Numbered from the stretch's first letter, positions 25,205-33,476 are shown. The stretch is 56,411 nt of DNA from Clostridia bacterium (GCA_017407225.1 JAFQWY010000116.1:1-56411), one strand, 5' to 3'. Notes: a model not told the origin generated them from the letters alone. A program made the numbers and translations.

Positions 25205-25250
25205 CTGTTTGAGGGCTTAAATATAATAAATCTGAAAGGTGGTATTTCCG

Positions 25251-26681
25251 ATGAAACGAAATCCCAACATCAAGCCATGGTATTGTACACGGTTGATGTG
25301 TAAAACCTTGGCACTTCTCTGTATTCTACAAGTAATGTCGCTCCCTCTTGCGGCGCAGTCCTATGGCATAATCGGCTCTGTTTTGACGACTGACATCAAG
25401 GCTTACATCAATGGTTACGAAATTCCTGCGTATAATGTTGACGGCAACATGGTTATCGTAGGCTCTGATCTTCGGAACTATGGTTTTAATGTTGTGTATG
25501 ACAATAATACCCGAAGTAGCCGTGTCACATATGACAGCAACGGTACATGGAATCCTATTTTCGTTACAACTGAAAATGACGATAGTGTTGGCATAAAAGT
25601 AATGGATGTATATGATACCGACATAACAGTGTATGTCAATGGTACGCCTGTTACCGGCTACAATGTGGATGGACGGATGGCGTTCAGGTTTTCGGAACTG
25701 AAGATGTTCGGTTCTTATTATTACGATAACACTTCACGTACAACCAATCTGTGGATTGAGGAGAAATCATACAGTCAGCCTTCTGAGAATTATTACGATT
25801 ATAGAAATGCTTCTACAACTGATACGGAGATGTATAGTTTTTCCACTCCAGATGATGGTTCATATTCACTCGGAGAAAAATGGATTGTTGACGGGCAATG
25901 GGAATTCACGATTAACAATGTAGAAGAACATAGTTTATGTGATAACACATGGAACCAAAATCAAGGATACAGTAACGAAACTGTAGTTATCATCGATTAC
26001 TCCTATGAAAATTTGGGATATCAGGGTACGATCATGGATTTGTACATAAATGATCTCAAAGTTTATGACAGCCAAGGTGAAGCTGGTGAAAAATACTATG
26101 GCTGTGATCATGCTGGAGGACAGAAAGAATGCATCATCGGAACCAAGTGTTCTAACGCAAAAATTGCATTTGTTTTGTTCAATTCCAGCAGTAATATCAA
26201 AGTGGCTCTGAAAAAATATGCTTCGGATGGAACAGGCTATCATGAAGTTGTATACTCTGTTCCGGTGAACTCTATATGGTCAGACGATACATCAGAAAGG
26301 AACACTGATTCTTTATCTACGAATACGCCGTCAATGACCCAGTTGAATTCTTTTGTCTCATTTTTTAATCTTGGTATTAAATCCCATTCAGGTGTATTTA
26401 AGTGTTTAACCGGATATGTAAAGTATGGCAGTGACAGTTATATTCAATTGTTGTACAGTAATCTCGAAGCTGCGTACAGAAATTTCAGTGAAGCACTTTC
26501 AATTAGTGAACGATATACTGATATGGATGATATTACCGATGATATGGAAAAAATAATCAAAACAATCAATAAGATTCGAGAAGGAAGTTACACTGCCACA
26601 GAAATCGCTGATCTTCTTGAACCCAACCAGAGCCGCTTTGAAGATATCCTCGATGAAGTGAAAATAATAAGCAATTATTGA
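25251..26681 (+). CDS. Secreted protein with copper-amine-oxidase-N-like repeats and a DUF4352-like region
   Basis: The product is 476 residues. ATG at 25251 is chosen (AAAGGTGG at eight bases) over an upstream GTG. A signal-like N-terminus (LCILQVMSLPLAAQS) is followed by two similar beta repeats, about 40-100 and 120-175, each with (T)DI-x-x-Y-(I/V)-N-G then YNVDG; this is the CAO-N-like pattern seen in clostridial surface proteins. Residues about 205-350 resemble DUF4352 (secreted, beta-sandwich). The C-terminal 100 residues are helical. It is clearly AT-richer than the flanking chromosome. Function is unknown. Confidence 0.65.
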   Translation: MKRNPNIKPWYCTRLMCKTLALLCILQVMSLPLAAQSYGIIGSVLTTDIKAYINGYEIPAYNVDGNMVIVGSDLRNYGFNVVYDNNTRSSRVTYDSNGTWNPIFVTTENDDSVGIKVMDVYDTDITVYVNGTPVTGYNVDGRMAFRFSELKMFGSYYYDNTSRTTNLWIEEKSYSQPSENYYDYRNASTTDTEMYSFSTPDDGSYSLGEKWIVDGQWEFTINNVEEHSLCDNTWNQNQGYSNETVVIIDYSYENLGYQGTIMDLYINDLKVYDSQGEAGEKYYGCDHAGGQKECIIGTKCSNAKIAFVLFNSSSNIKVALKKYASDGTGYHEVVYSVPVNSIWSDDTSERNTDSLSTNTPSMTQLNSFVSFFNLGIKSHSGVFKCLTGYVKYGSDSYIQLLYSNLEAAYRNFSEALSISERYTDMDDITDDMEKIIKTINKIREGSYTATEIADLLEPNQSRFEDILDEVKIISNY

Positions 26682-26694
26682 TAATTTACAACCC

Positions 26695-26737
26695 GCACGT
26701 TTTGGATATTTTCGGACAAGCGTGCGGGTTTACTGTA
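26695..26737 (+). terminator. Terminator of the 25251 gene
   Basis: AACCCGCACG and CGTGCGGGTTT form a 10-bp stem around a long loop. Confidence 0.75.
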
Positions 26738-26771
26738 CGTTTCTCGTAATAAGAGTATATCATTCTTTTCT

Positions 26772-26826
26772 GAAAAAAAGTCCCCACGTTTTGTTTCGCG
26801 CAGTGCGCTCACAAAACATAGGGACA
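26772..26826 (-). terminator. Strong terminator of the helicase-like gene
   Basis: On the minus strand a 15-bp imperfect stem (26825-26811 with 26794-26780, two mismatches) has an inner GCGCACTGCGC and is followed by T7. A second inverted repeat, AAATTTCA/TGAAATTT (26840-26869), precedes it. The gap 26682-27026 holds only these structures. Confidence 0.8.
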
Positions 26827-27026
26827 AAAATACACAAATAAATTTCAACGCCTATGGCTTATGAAATTTAACAGCCTCCCAAAACTGCGTTTTGTCCGGC
26901 TCGATAGTTTCTTGTTTACACTCAGACCATTAAGCTCATTTTGGGAAGGGTTTCCTCGCATCCTCATAATGGAAGAACTTTTTTCTTCTCCTATATAAAT
27001 GTAAAAAACACTTCCATTTTCTGCAG

Positions 27027-28703
27027 TTACTCTCTGGAAACCACGATGTTCCCGTATTCCGTCCTTCCGACTTCTTCCTGCCTGCATCCGAAATAACCCA
27101 GAAGTCTGTTGAACTGTCCTTTCGGTTTCTGGTTCAGCAAGGGATGCTGCTTGGCGAATTTCTGCAAATCTCCAAACAACTGCTGTTTCTGTTCCTTTGT
27201 CAGCCGTGTTTCGCCGAAAACATAGCCGTGTTCCCTGAAATACGTCTCGATATACTTCTCGGGTTGTGTAACCTTTTCCACCCGAACAGGAATATCTCGG
27301 AAGTAGGCGTCGATATCACCCAGGTTTTCTCTGCTGTCTCCATATGTCAACATGTCATCCACAAAGGACTCCAGCTGGTTGACTTTATAGCTGTAATACT
27401 TACGTGCCTGTATATAGCACTCGTTCATTTCGAACTGATTCCGGAAGGGATTGAACCGGACATATTTTGTTCTGGATTCGATGTACTTCCGGAAGTCCAT
27501 GATTTCTTCATACCATCCTGCATCGTCATTTTTCTGAAAACCGCACATTTTTGCAACTTCTCTCAGATGGTCGTTGGCGGATTGCAGTCCGTGGTTTCTC
27601 CAGTATTCTTCCTCTTTGCTGTACTCACATTCCAGAACGAACTGCCCTGCATCTGCTACGATGATACACTCGTGCTGGCCGTTCCGGATTCTGCCGCATA
27701 TCTGCTGAATATCGACTGTGTAGTGATTCTCCATCACCAGCAGGGAAACGTCCGACTTGATGTTGATCCCCTCTTTGTTCTTGCTGTTGGTGATGAAAAA
27801 AAGAACATTCTCCGGAATCCGGCTGTACTGTACCAGTTCCTCTTCTGTCTGTTCTTTGTTCGCGTATATCTCCGGATATTTTTCTTTCAGCATGGTGTTG
27901 GTTTTTTCGTCTGAAACTGATACAGCGATCTGCTTCTGTGTCAATCCTGCCTTCATAGCGTTTTCAATCAAATCTTTAAGATTCTGAAAACCGCACATGA
28001 AATAAACTACTCTCTGTTGTTTTCTCAGTGTAGACAACATCGCATTCAAGGCAGTCTGATAGTACAGAAAGGTAATCTTCTTCGGCTTCACGTTGATTGC
28101 CGTTTTCCGATAATCCAAAACATTTGCCGACAAGCTCCGTACGATATCCGAGGCAGGTTCCGGTGTTCCCGACATCAGAATAATCCGCGGTTTCGCTTCA
28201 GTACCTGTTTCAAGGTTCTTTTCGTTTATTTTCTCGATCAGCCATCGGACATGGTATGAGCTTGCGGCAAATGTGGCATCAGTCACAAGGGAGTGGAATT
28301 CATCGACGATGACGAAGTCGAACCGTTCCCAGAATTTTTTCTCCTGCGCCATGTTTGAATACTCATGTTCAATGATTCTTTGGATATGGGCATTGGTGCA
28401 GACGATGCTCTTGTCGATCTTCTGGATTTCTTCCGCACTGATATTTGGGAACTGTCGGAGGTCAGAAAGAAAGTTGTCTGTGTTCGCTTTCGTTTCCAGT
28501 ACCTTTGCCTTGCGTGAAGTTATGAGCAGTACCTTGTACTTTTCGGACAGTCCTATATAGTCACCATCATCTTTATGATATCCTTCCACGAAGGTGTTCT
28601 TTCCTGCGCCTACCCCTGCATAGATGGCAGTTACCCCATACGGCAGCAAGTCACGCTCCGCAACGATTAAATCTGATACTCTTTTTTTCTCCAATATGTA
28701 CAT
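27027..28703 (-). CDS. SF2 helicase-like ATPase of mobile-element type
   Basis: The product is 558 residues. Walker A is GVGAGKNT (30-37), a variant of GxGxGKT. Walker B is VIVDEFHS (DEFH 134-137), motif III is LMSGTPEP, and motif VI-like QICGRIRNG lies near 345. The C-terminal 200 residues are charged, helical and unassigned. It resembles helicase-like proteins carried by ICEs and phages; activity on DNA is inferred. The ATG at 28703 directly abuts the AAAGGAG site, so the TTG nine bases further in (28694) may be the true start. It has its own promoter with a palindrome between -35 and -10. Confidence 0.8.
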   Translation of the reverse strand: MYILEKKRVSDLIVAERDLLPYGVTAIYAGVGAGKNTFVEGYHKDDGDYIGLSEKYKVLLITSRKAKVLETKANTDNFLSDLRQFPNISAEEIQKIDKSIVCTNAHIQRIIEHEYSNMAQEKKFWERFDFVIVDEFHSLVTDATFAASSYHVRWLIEKINEKNLETGTEAKPRIILMSGTPEPASDIVRSLSANVLDYRKTAINVKPKKITFLYYQTALNAMLSTLRKQQRVVYFMCGFQNLKDLIENAMKAGLTQKQIAVSVSDEKTNTMLKEKYPEIYANKEQTEEELVQYSRIPENVLFFITNSKNKEGINIKSDVSLLVMENHYTVDIQQICGRIRNGQHECIIVADAGQFVLECEYSKEEEYWRNHGLQSANDHLREVAKMCGFQKNDDAGWYEEIMDFRKYIESRTKYVRFNPFRNQFEMNECYIQARKYYSYKVNQLESFVDDMLTYGDSRENLGDIDAYFRDIPVRVEKVTQPEKYIETYFREHGYVFGETRLTKEQKQQLFGDLQKFAKQHPLLNQKPKGQFNRLLGYFGCRQEEVGRTEYGNIVVSRE

Positions 28704-28742
28704 CTCCTTTTTTCAGAATAATTGGTTTATTGCCGTATCTGT

Positions 28743-28771
28743 ATTATAGCACAATTTCTGGAAATTGTCAA
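28743..28771 (-). promoter_or_regulatory. Promoter of the helicase-like gene with embedded palindrome
   Basis: Minus strand TTGACA (28766-28771), 17 bp, TATAAT (28743-28748). The palindrome CAATTTCTGGAAATTG (28752-28767) fills the spacer and is a likely repressor site. Confidence 0.8.
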
Positions 28772-29009
28772 TAGTGCACAATTTTAGCAGGAAAATCATA
28801 TATTTTTTGGCGTTATGTTTGTTTGAAATATATAATTCAATATAACAGTGAATCGATTATACTACCGGTAATATCGGGAGGTTCCTCGGTTTCGTTTAAC
28901 CGTGATATCGTCTCTGTCAACGCTTCCTACTTGCACCACCGCCAAAGAACAGGCTTCGCACACCTGTTGAATCATCATTTTCAATTCTGCTTCCTCATGC
29001 CGCGCAGGA

Positions 29010-29038
29010 TTGACAATTTCCGCCGCTTCTGGTATAAT
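29010..29038 (+). promoter_or_regulatory. Outward-facing consensus promoter at the right end of the element
   Basis: TTGACA (29010-29015), 17 bp, TATAAT (29033-29038), with no ORF behind it. It reads through the right arm site into the tRNA 3' remnant. In a circular form it would face the integrase. Confidence 0.75.
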
Positions 29039-29081
29039 ATCCTCACGATAACCGGTTTATCGCAATAACAAAACACATATT

Positions 29082-29101
29082 TGGTTTCCAAATTGGTTTC
29101 C
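29082..29101 (+). promoter_or_regulatory. Right integrase arm-type site
   Basis: TGGTTTCCAAATTGGTTTCC matches the left site at 19267 except for one substitution and one extra A. Confidence 0.6.
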
Positions 29102-29162
29102 ATTTCAGAACAGAGGCTGAAAAAGTGCGATTTGTATATGAATAAGCGGGATTTTGAGACTT

Positions 29163-29273
29163 CCAAGCGGTAAGGCAGAAGTCTGCAAAACTTTTATTCC
29201 CCGGTTCGATTCCGGGTGTCGCCTTCAATAAAACAAAGAACAGTCTCAACAGAGGCTGTTTTTTGTTGTTTAT
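29163..29273 (+). repeat. attR-side direct repeat: tRNA-Cys 3' remnant plus terminator
   Basis: The copy starts at tRNA base 11, lacks the first ten bases and the promoter, and so is not a functional tRNA. It is most simply the original chromosomal 3' end of tRNA-Cys displaced by the insertion. The gap 28704-29316 holds only this repeat, the arm site and two promoters. Confidence 0.9.
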
Positions 29274-29316
29274 TCACAGGTCTGAACGTTCTCCAGAATA
29301 CCGGTCTGTAACTGCA

Positions 29317-30342
29317 TCAGTAACGATCGGCGTCACCGGAACCGGCCATTGTCACCGCGTACCGGATTTCATCGCCCAGTCTGCCGGAGATTCCAAGCTC
29401 CGCTTTCAGCAGCTTCCGGATTTTTACCCGTTTCTTTGCAAGATCCCGCAGAATCACCTGCTCGGCGGCTTTCATGATGGCACGGTTCAGGGATTCTTCC
29501 GCACCGTCAATGTGTCTCTCCAGCGGTTCCGCGTGCTCACAGAAGGATCCGCTGACGGATACAACGCCGATTTCGGTGGGATAAAAATTCCCGTTCAGAT
29601 TGACGGCAACCGTCAGACTGCGGATGTCCCCGTCCGGGATGGCATCTGCCTCTCTCTCAAGGGCAAGAAATGCCGGTTTATCCGTGATGCTTCGTATAAA
29701 CTCCCGCAGTCCGGTGAGGGCTTCGGATTTTGTGTGCTCCGGAATCGTCCCGGATAAATCCATCACAGCGCGGATCAGCGCCTTTTTCTTTTTCAGGGTG
29801 ATTACGACCGATTCGTCTTCCTCACGGTCAAGATTTTCCGCCAGCGAGAGAAGCGCATCGCAGAGTTCTTTGTTCTGCCGGAGTTCACCGAACAATTCCT
29901 CACGATACCGGAGAACGGCCGGATCCCGGGTGCAGAACGACACAGAATCCGCAGGCAGAACGCTCCCGTACAGGCGGTCGAACCGGTCGATCAGCTCCGC
30001 ATCCGGCACTTCCGGCGTGACGTTTTCGGGATACAGCAGGGAATAGTTCATCTTTGGCTCCTTTCTGAAAAGCGGTCTGTGAATCCGGATCATCCGCCCG
30101 GACGGCTTCATGTATTTCCTGATTTTCTTCTTTTTTCCGTAGGGGAGAATCCGGCTGAGAATCTCAACGAGCAGAAAGTACACCCCGAAAATCAGCAGAA
30201 CGGGGGAAGATACGGCAAAAATCCAGAACAGAACATATTTAATATTCCACGGATCATTGCCGAAAATTACCGTATAAATCAGAGCCGCAACCAGAATCAG
30301 CAGATATATAATGAAGCCAAGTGCTTTGACTGAATTTTTCAT
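29317..30342 (-). CDS. Membrane-anchored MutS-core protein without ATPase domain
   Basis: The product is 341 residues. Residues about 1-65 contain two membrane helices, followed by a basic stretch (YGKKKKIRKYMK). From residue about 99 (MNYSLLYPENV) it aligns by eye with the N-terminal 260 residues of the MutS-like ATPase at 4490: DPAVLRYREELFGELRQNKE versus DPEVLAYRQEIFRDLKENPT, and LTVAVNLNGNFYPTEIGVVS versus VTLGVNLNARFEPYEVGVVS. It stops before any Walker A. Within the gene, AAAGGAG lies seven bases before that internal ATG (30048), a fossil or working second start. It overlaps the preceding gene (ATGA) and is last in the MoxR cluster. Confidence 0.8.
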   Translation of the reverse strand: MKNSVKALGFIIYLLILVAALIYTVIFGNDPWNIKYVLFWIFAVSSPVLLIFGVYFLLVEILSRILPYGKKKKIRKYMKPSGRMIRIHRPLFRKEPKMNYSLLYPENVTPEVPDAELIDRFDRLYGSVLPADSVSFCTRDPAVLRYREELFGELRQNKELCDALLSLAENLDREEDESVVITLKKKKALIRAVMDLSGTIPEHTKSEALTGLREFIRSITDKPAFLALEREADAIPDGDIRSLTVAVNLNGNFYPTEIGVVSVSGSFCEHAEPLERHIDGAEESLNRAIMKAAEQVILRDLAKKRVKIRKLLKAELGISGRLGDEIRYAVTMAGSGDADRY

Positions 30343-31121
30343 ACCAGATACCCGCTGATGATCCGGCAGATTTCTCCGAGAAGGTGCTGTTTTTCCCCTT
30401 CATCGGGAATCCGATCCGCAAATTTTACTTTCTCAATAATCTGCCGCACATCCCTGCCTTCGCTCGCCGAAAACTGCCGGGCGGAGGTGATTTTTGTCTC
30501 CACTTCCCGGGGCGTGTCCGATTTTTTCAGATTGCCGGAGTCCCCGTTGTAAATCCGGCAGAGGGTGCGGTAGGCGTATCCGATTTTCGCATCCGTTGTC
30601 TCAATCCTTGCAAGCCGCCTGAGAAACGCGCCGTAGGAATCCGTCTCGGGCGATGGAAAGCGGTATTCCCGGATCTCGGCCTCCTGCACGGAACGGAACA
30701 TCGTGTCCCGGCGATAGGGATAGGGCTGCCGCTGTTCCTTCCGCCGCCACGAAAGACCGAAAATCTGGCAGATCAGCTCAATGAGGACGAACACACCGAG
30801 GCAGAATCTCTCCATCAGCTTCCGGAGCATGATGCCGAACTCCGAGCCGACACGCCTGCCGTATCCGGTGGAGAAAAAGAACAGCGCGCCGATGACGAGG
30901 AACACGCTCAGCAGAAGGACGATGACGGAAACGATGCCGTAGCCTGTGAATCTGCCGAAGACGGATGGGAGATAGGCCTCTCTTGAACCGCCCGCGGCGA
31001 AGTACACCATGGATTTGAGAATCATCCACAGTCCGTACAGCTGGGTGCCGAAGAGGGCGGTGAGAGCGGCCGTGATGAGAAGAAATGCCGCCGCATATTC
31101 CGCGTGAATTCTGTGCTTCAT
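30339..31121 (-). CDS. Membrane protein of the MoxR-DUF58 cluster
   Basis: The product is 260 residues with about three hydrophobic helices (about 10-32, 55-85, 105-125). A cytoplasmic C-terminal region (about 130-260) resembles the helical DUF4129-type tail found in such clusters (RLARIETTDAKIGYAYRTLC, ending LGEICRIISGYLV), but no firm family is recognised. ATG overlaps the DUF58 stop (ATGA), with GGAGAG upstream; its own stop overlaps the next start (ATGA). Coupled expression of a membrane complex is likely. Confidence 0.7.
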   Translation of the reverse strand: MKHRIHAEYAAAFLLITAALTALFGTQLYGLWMILKSMVYFAAGGSREAYLPSVFGRFTGYGIVSVIVLLLSVFLVIGALFFFSTGYGRRVGSEFGIMLRKLMERFCLGVFVLIELICQIFGLSWRRKEQRQPYPYRRDTMFRSVQEAEIREYRFPSPETDSYGAFLRRLARIETTDAKIGYAYRTLCRIYNGDSGNLKKSDTPREVETKITSARQFSASEGRDVRQIIEKVKFADRIPDEGEKQHLLGEICRIISGYLV

Positions 31122-32311
31122 GACAGCTCTCCTTTGTGAGTCCGGTAATACAGGGGAATATCGTCGGGAATTTCCGTCAGGTCGGTGAACAGGGAAGTGA
31201 TGTAAAAGACCACGGTGTACCCCTGCTCCGTCATCCGCCGGTAGAAATCGCGCATCCGTCCGTCAAAATAGGGGGACACTACCATGAGACTGCGGCCTTT
31301 CAGGATATCGCCCGGAGCATCCGCGATCGTTTCAAACATTTCATGTGCCGGGACGGTGACCTTCACTTCCAGACGTGCCAGCAGCCGCATCATGTCATAG
31401 AATCCGTCGGGGAGAGTTTCGGTACATCCCGCAGTCAGACAGGTGTTTTCGGTCAGATATACCGTGTCTCCCCCATCGGAGGTTCCGTTTGTCAGAAGAG
31501 TCACGGGAGTTTCACCGTCCGAGAGAGCATCAATAAGGGACGCCGCCACGGTGACTGCCATTTCGGTAAGTCCCCGGCTGCTGATCCCCTGATTAACGGG
31601 ATCGTACCGCTCATACGCCCGGGACTGGAGATTCAGCAGGATGGTCACGTCGTATTCTTCCGTAAAGCCCAGCTCCCGGACGTACAGCTCATCAGCCGCC
31701 GCACTTTTCTTCCAGTGGATGCGGCTGACGGGATCATCCCGGTATTCTCTGAGTCCGATGAAGTCCATGGGATCCTCGGCGGCACTGCGTCTGACCTCAT
31801 TCTCGCCCGTGAAAGTGTAGGAAGTGGTGAAATGCTCCTCCATGGAAATCACAGCGGGAAAAACGGTCACGGTATTCTGCTGGGTGATGGGGATTTCAAA
31901 CCGCAGAGCCTGCAGATTCATCCACAGAAACCGCTTCCGGGCGACGGATACATTATCAATGGAATAAATCCCGCGCTGTCGGGTAGTGATCCGGTATCTT
32001 TTTTCAACTGCGGTGCGTCCCGGCAGATGGTACACGGTCTCGATCAGGTTTTTGCTCTCACAGAACGTGGAGTCCGGGAGGGTCAGCATGACGTGAAGAT
32101 CGGACATGGGCAGGCGGGAATTGTTGGTAATGCGCTCGATCAGGGTAAAGCTCTCGTTTTCGCACAGTTCAAAAGCCCCCGGATGCTCCCGTGGAATCAG
32201 GATTTCGTATTTCAATCCAGTGTGGAACGATGCATTCAGCAGGGCGCGGAACAGCATCCCGGTGAGCATTACCGCCGGAATCAGGGCGAGGAGAAAACAG
32301 ATGTAAATCAT
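31118..32311 (-). CDS. DUF58 protein, partner of MoxR
   Basis: The product is 397 residues from ATG 32311, one base after the moxR-like stop; an in-frame TTG at 32377 inside the upstream gene lacks a ribosome site. One to two membrane helices at the N-terminus are followed by an extended beta region. The DUF58 signature is DFIGLREYRDDPVSRIHWKKSA. A VWA-like C-terminal domain (VTILLNLQSR, LMVVSPYFDG) follows. DUF58 proteins work with MoxR AAA+ ATPases as chaperone-like pairs for envelope or metal-binding targets; the target here is unknown. Confidence 0.88.
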   Translation of the reverse strand: MIYICFLLALIPAVMLTGMLFRALLNASFHTGLKYEILIPREHPGAFELCENESFTLIERITNNSRLPMSDLHVMLTLPDSTFCESKNLIETVYHLPGRTAVEKRYRITTRQRGIYSIDNVSVARKRFLWMNLQALRFEIPITQQNTVTVFPAVISMEEHFTTSYTFTGENEVRRSAAEDPMDFIGLREYRDDPVSRIHWKKSAAADELYVRELGFTEEYDVTILLNLQSRAYERYDPVNQGISSRGLTEMAVTVAASLIDALSDGETPVTLLTNGTSDGGDTVYLTENTCLTAGCTETLPDGFYDMMRLLARLEVKVTVPAHEMFETIADAPGDILKGRSLMVVSPYFDGRMRDFYRRMTEQGYTVVFYITSLFTDLTEIPDDIPLYYRTHKGELS

Positions 32312-32312
32312 A

Positions 32313-33260
32313 TTAATCAACCGGTGCCGGTACGGTGTCCAGAAGTCGGCTGACAATTTCCGCAGTGCTTCCGGCAAGTCTGAGCCGGTTCTGGGCGGAG
32401 GAAACCAGACGGTGTGCCAGAACAGGTACCGCCACGGTTTTCACGTCATCGGGCAGTACAAAATCCCGTCCGTCCAGTGCCGCGATTGCCTGGGAAGCAC
32501 GCACCATGGCGAGGGTGCTTCGGGGACTTGCTCCCAGACGGAGAGCCATATCGTTCCGGGTTGCGTTTGCCAGCGCGATGATGTAGGACACAATCTTCGG
32601 TCGTACCGTGATTTTTTCAGTCTCACGCTGTGCCCGGGCAAGTTCGGCAGCGGTGCAGACGGGCTTCAGGGATTTCAGCGGATCGTTCGCAGAGTCCAGA
32701 TACCACGCCACCATGTCAGCTTCCCCCTTTTCGTCGGGATAACCCAGGGACAGCCGCATGAGAAAACGGTCGAGCTGGGCATCCGGGAGAGGGAACGTGC
32801 CCTTGGATTCCACGGGATTCTGGGTGGCGATAACAAAAAACGGCGGATTCAGCGGAAACGTGATGCCGTCGATGGAAACCTGCCGCTCGCCCATGCACTC
32901 CAGAAGGGCGGACTGGGTTCGGGGCGTGGCGCGGTTGATCTCGTCGGCGAGAAGAATATTGGTGAACGCCGGGCCTTTCCGAAGCTCGAATTCTTCCGTC
33001 TTCCGGTTGTAGATGTGCAGACCGGTCACGTCGGTTGGCAGAAGATCGGGGGTAAACTGGATTCTGCGGAAGATTCCGTCCACGGATGCGGCCAGAGCCT
33101 TTGCCAGCGTGGTTTTGCCGTTGCCGGGGATGTCATCCAGAAGGACGTGCCCGCCCGCAAGCAGAGCCGCCGTGATAAGAGTGAATTTATGACGGTCTCC
33201 CGCCACGGCACGGGAAAGATTGTCGATGATGGCATTGCCGAGAGTCCGGATGGTATGCAT
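32313..33260 (-). CDS. MoxR-family AAA+ ATPase
   Basis: The product is 315 residues. The AAA+ core has Walker A IPGNGKTT (44-51), Walker B ILLADEINRA, sensor 1 FFVIATQNPVESKGTFPLPD and arginine finger region AQLDRFLMR. The C-terminal helical lid has LGASPRSTLAMVRASQA, standard for MoxR. These ATPases remodel or activate partner proteins containing VWA or DUF58 domains. It is first gene of the minus-strand cluster and has its own promoter; the ribosome site is weak. Confidence 0.93.
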   Translation of the reverse strand: MHTIRTLGNAIIDNLSRAVAGDRHKFTLITAALLAGGHVLLDDIPGNGKTTLAKALAASVDGIFRRIQFTPDLLPTDVTGLHIYNRKTEEFELRKGPAFTNILLADEINRATPRTQSALLECMGERQVSIDGITFPLNPPFFVIATQNPVESKGTFPLPDAQLDRFLMRLSLGYPDEKGEADMVAWYLDSANDPLKSLKPVCTAAELARAQRETEKITVRPKIVSYIIALANATRNDMALRLGASPRSTLAMVRASQAIAALDGRDFVLPDDVKTVAVPVLAHRLVSSAQNRLRLAGSTAEIVSRLLDTVPAPVD

Positions 33261-33328
33261 ATTCTTAGCCGCCTTTATTCTGCAGTATATGGGATGCCGA
33301 AAATGGTTTCGGTTATGGCCTCAGAAAA

Positions 33329-33357
33329 ATTATACCATAACCGGGCTGAATATTCAA
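33329..33357 (-). promoter_or_regulatory. Promoter of the MoxR cluster
   Basis: Minus strand TTGAAT (33352-33357), 17 bp, TATAAT (33329-33334). Confidence 0.7.
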
Positions 33358-33426
33358 TATATAATAGAACAATAAATTCGATTGAATGTTGAATCAAACT
33401 CAAGCGGCGGTTGCGTTATTTCCAAA

Positions 33427-33463
33427 GAAAAAATCCACGGTCATTTCCATGGTTCCGTGGATT
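33427..33463 (-). terminator. Terminator of the ArsR-type gene
   Basis: On the minus strand AATCCACGG/CCGTGGATT is followed by T6. Confidence 0.85.
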
Positions 33464-33476
33464 GTGTTTGCTTCGG

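Larger units (their letters stand above)
19071..29273. mobile_element. Integrative element in tRNA-Cys, about 10.1 kb
   Basis: It is bounded by 111-bp direct repeats (19071-19181 and 29163-29273, one mismatch at 19159/29251) made of the tRNA-Cys 3' part and its terminator. The tyrosine integrase gene sits next to the intact tRNA. Paired integrase arm-type repeats occur at both ends (19267-19285, 29082-29101). Several interior genes have lower GC and different codon use. No conjugation, capsid or plasmid replication genes are visible, so it is a small genomic islet or a satellite that needs a helper (inference). Confidence 0.85.

Noticed and set aside
26845-27087. 80-codon minus-strand ORF overlapping the 3' end of the helicase gene
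   Set aside because: No ribosome site at its start, overlaps a better gene and runs into terminator structures; a 40-codon inner version has only a distant AGGAG.
28823-29068. 81-codon plus-strand ORF in the right end of the element
   Set aside because: No ribosome site and it contains the outward promoter; translation has no recognisable features.
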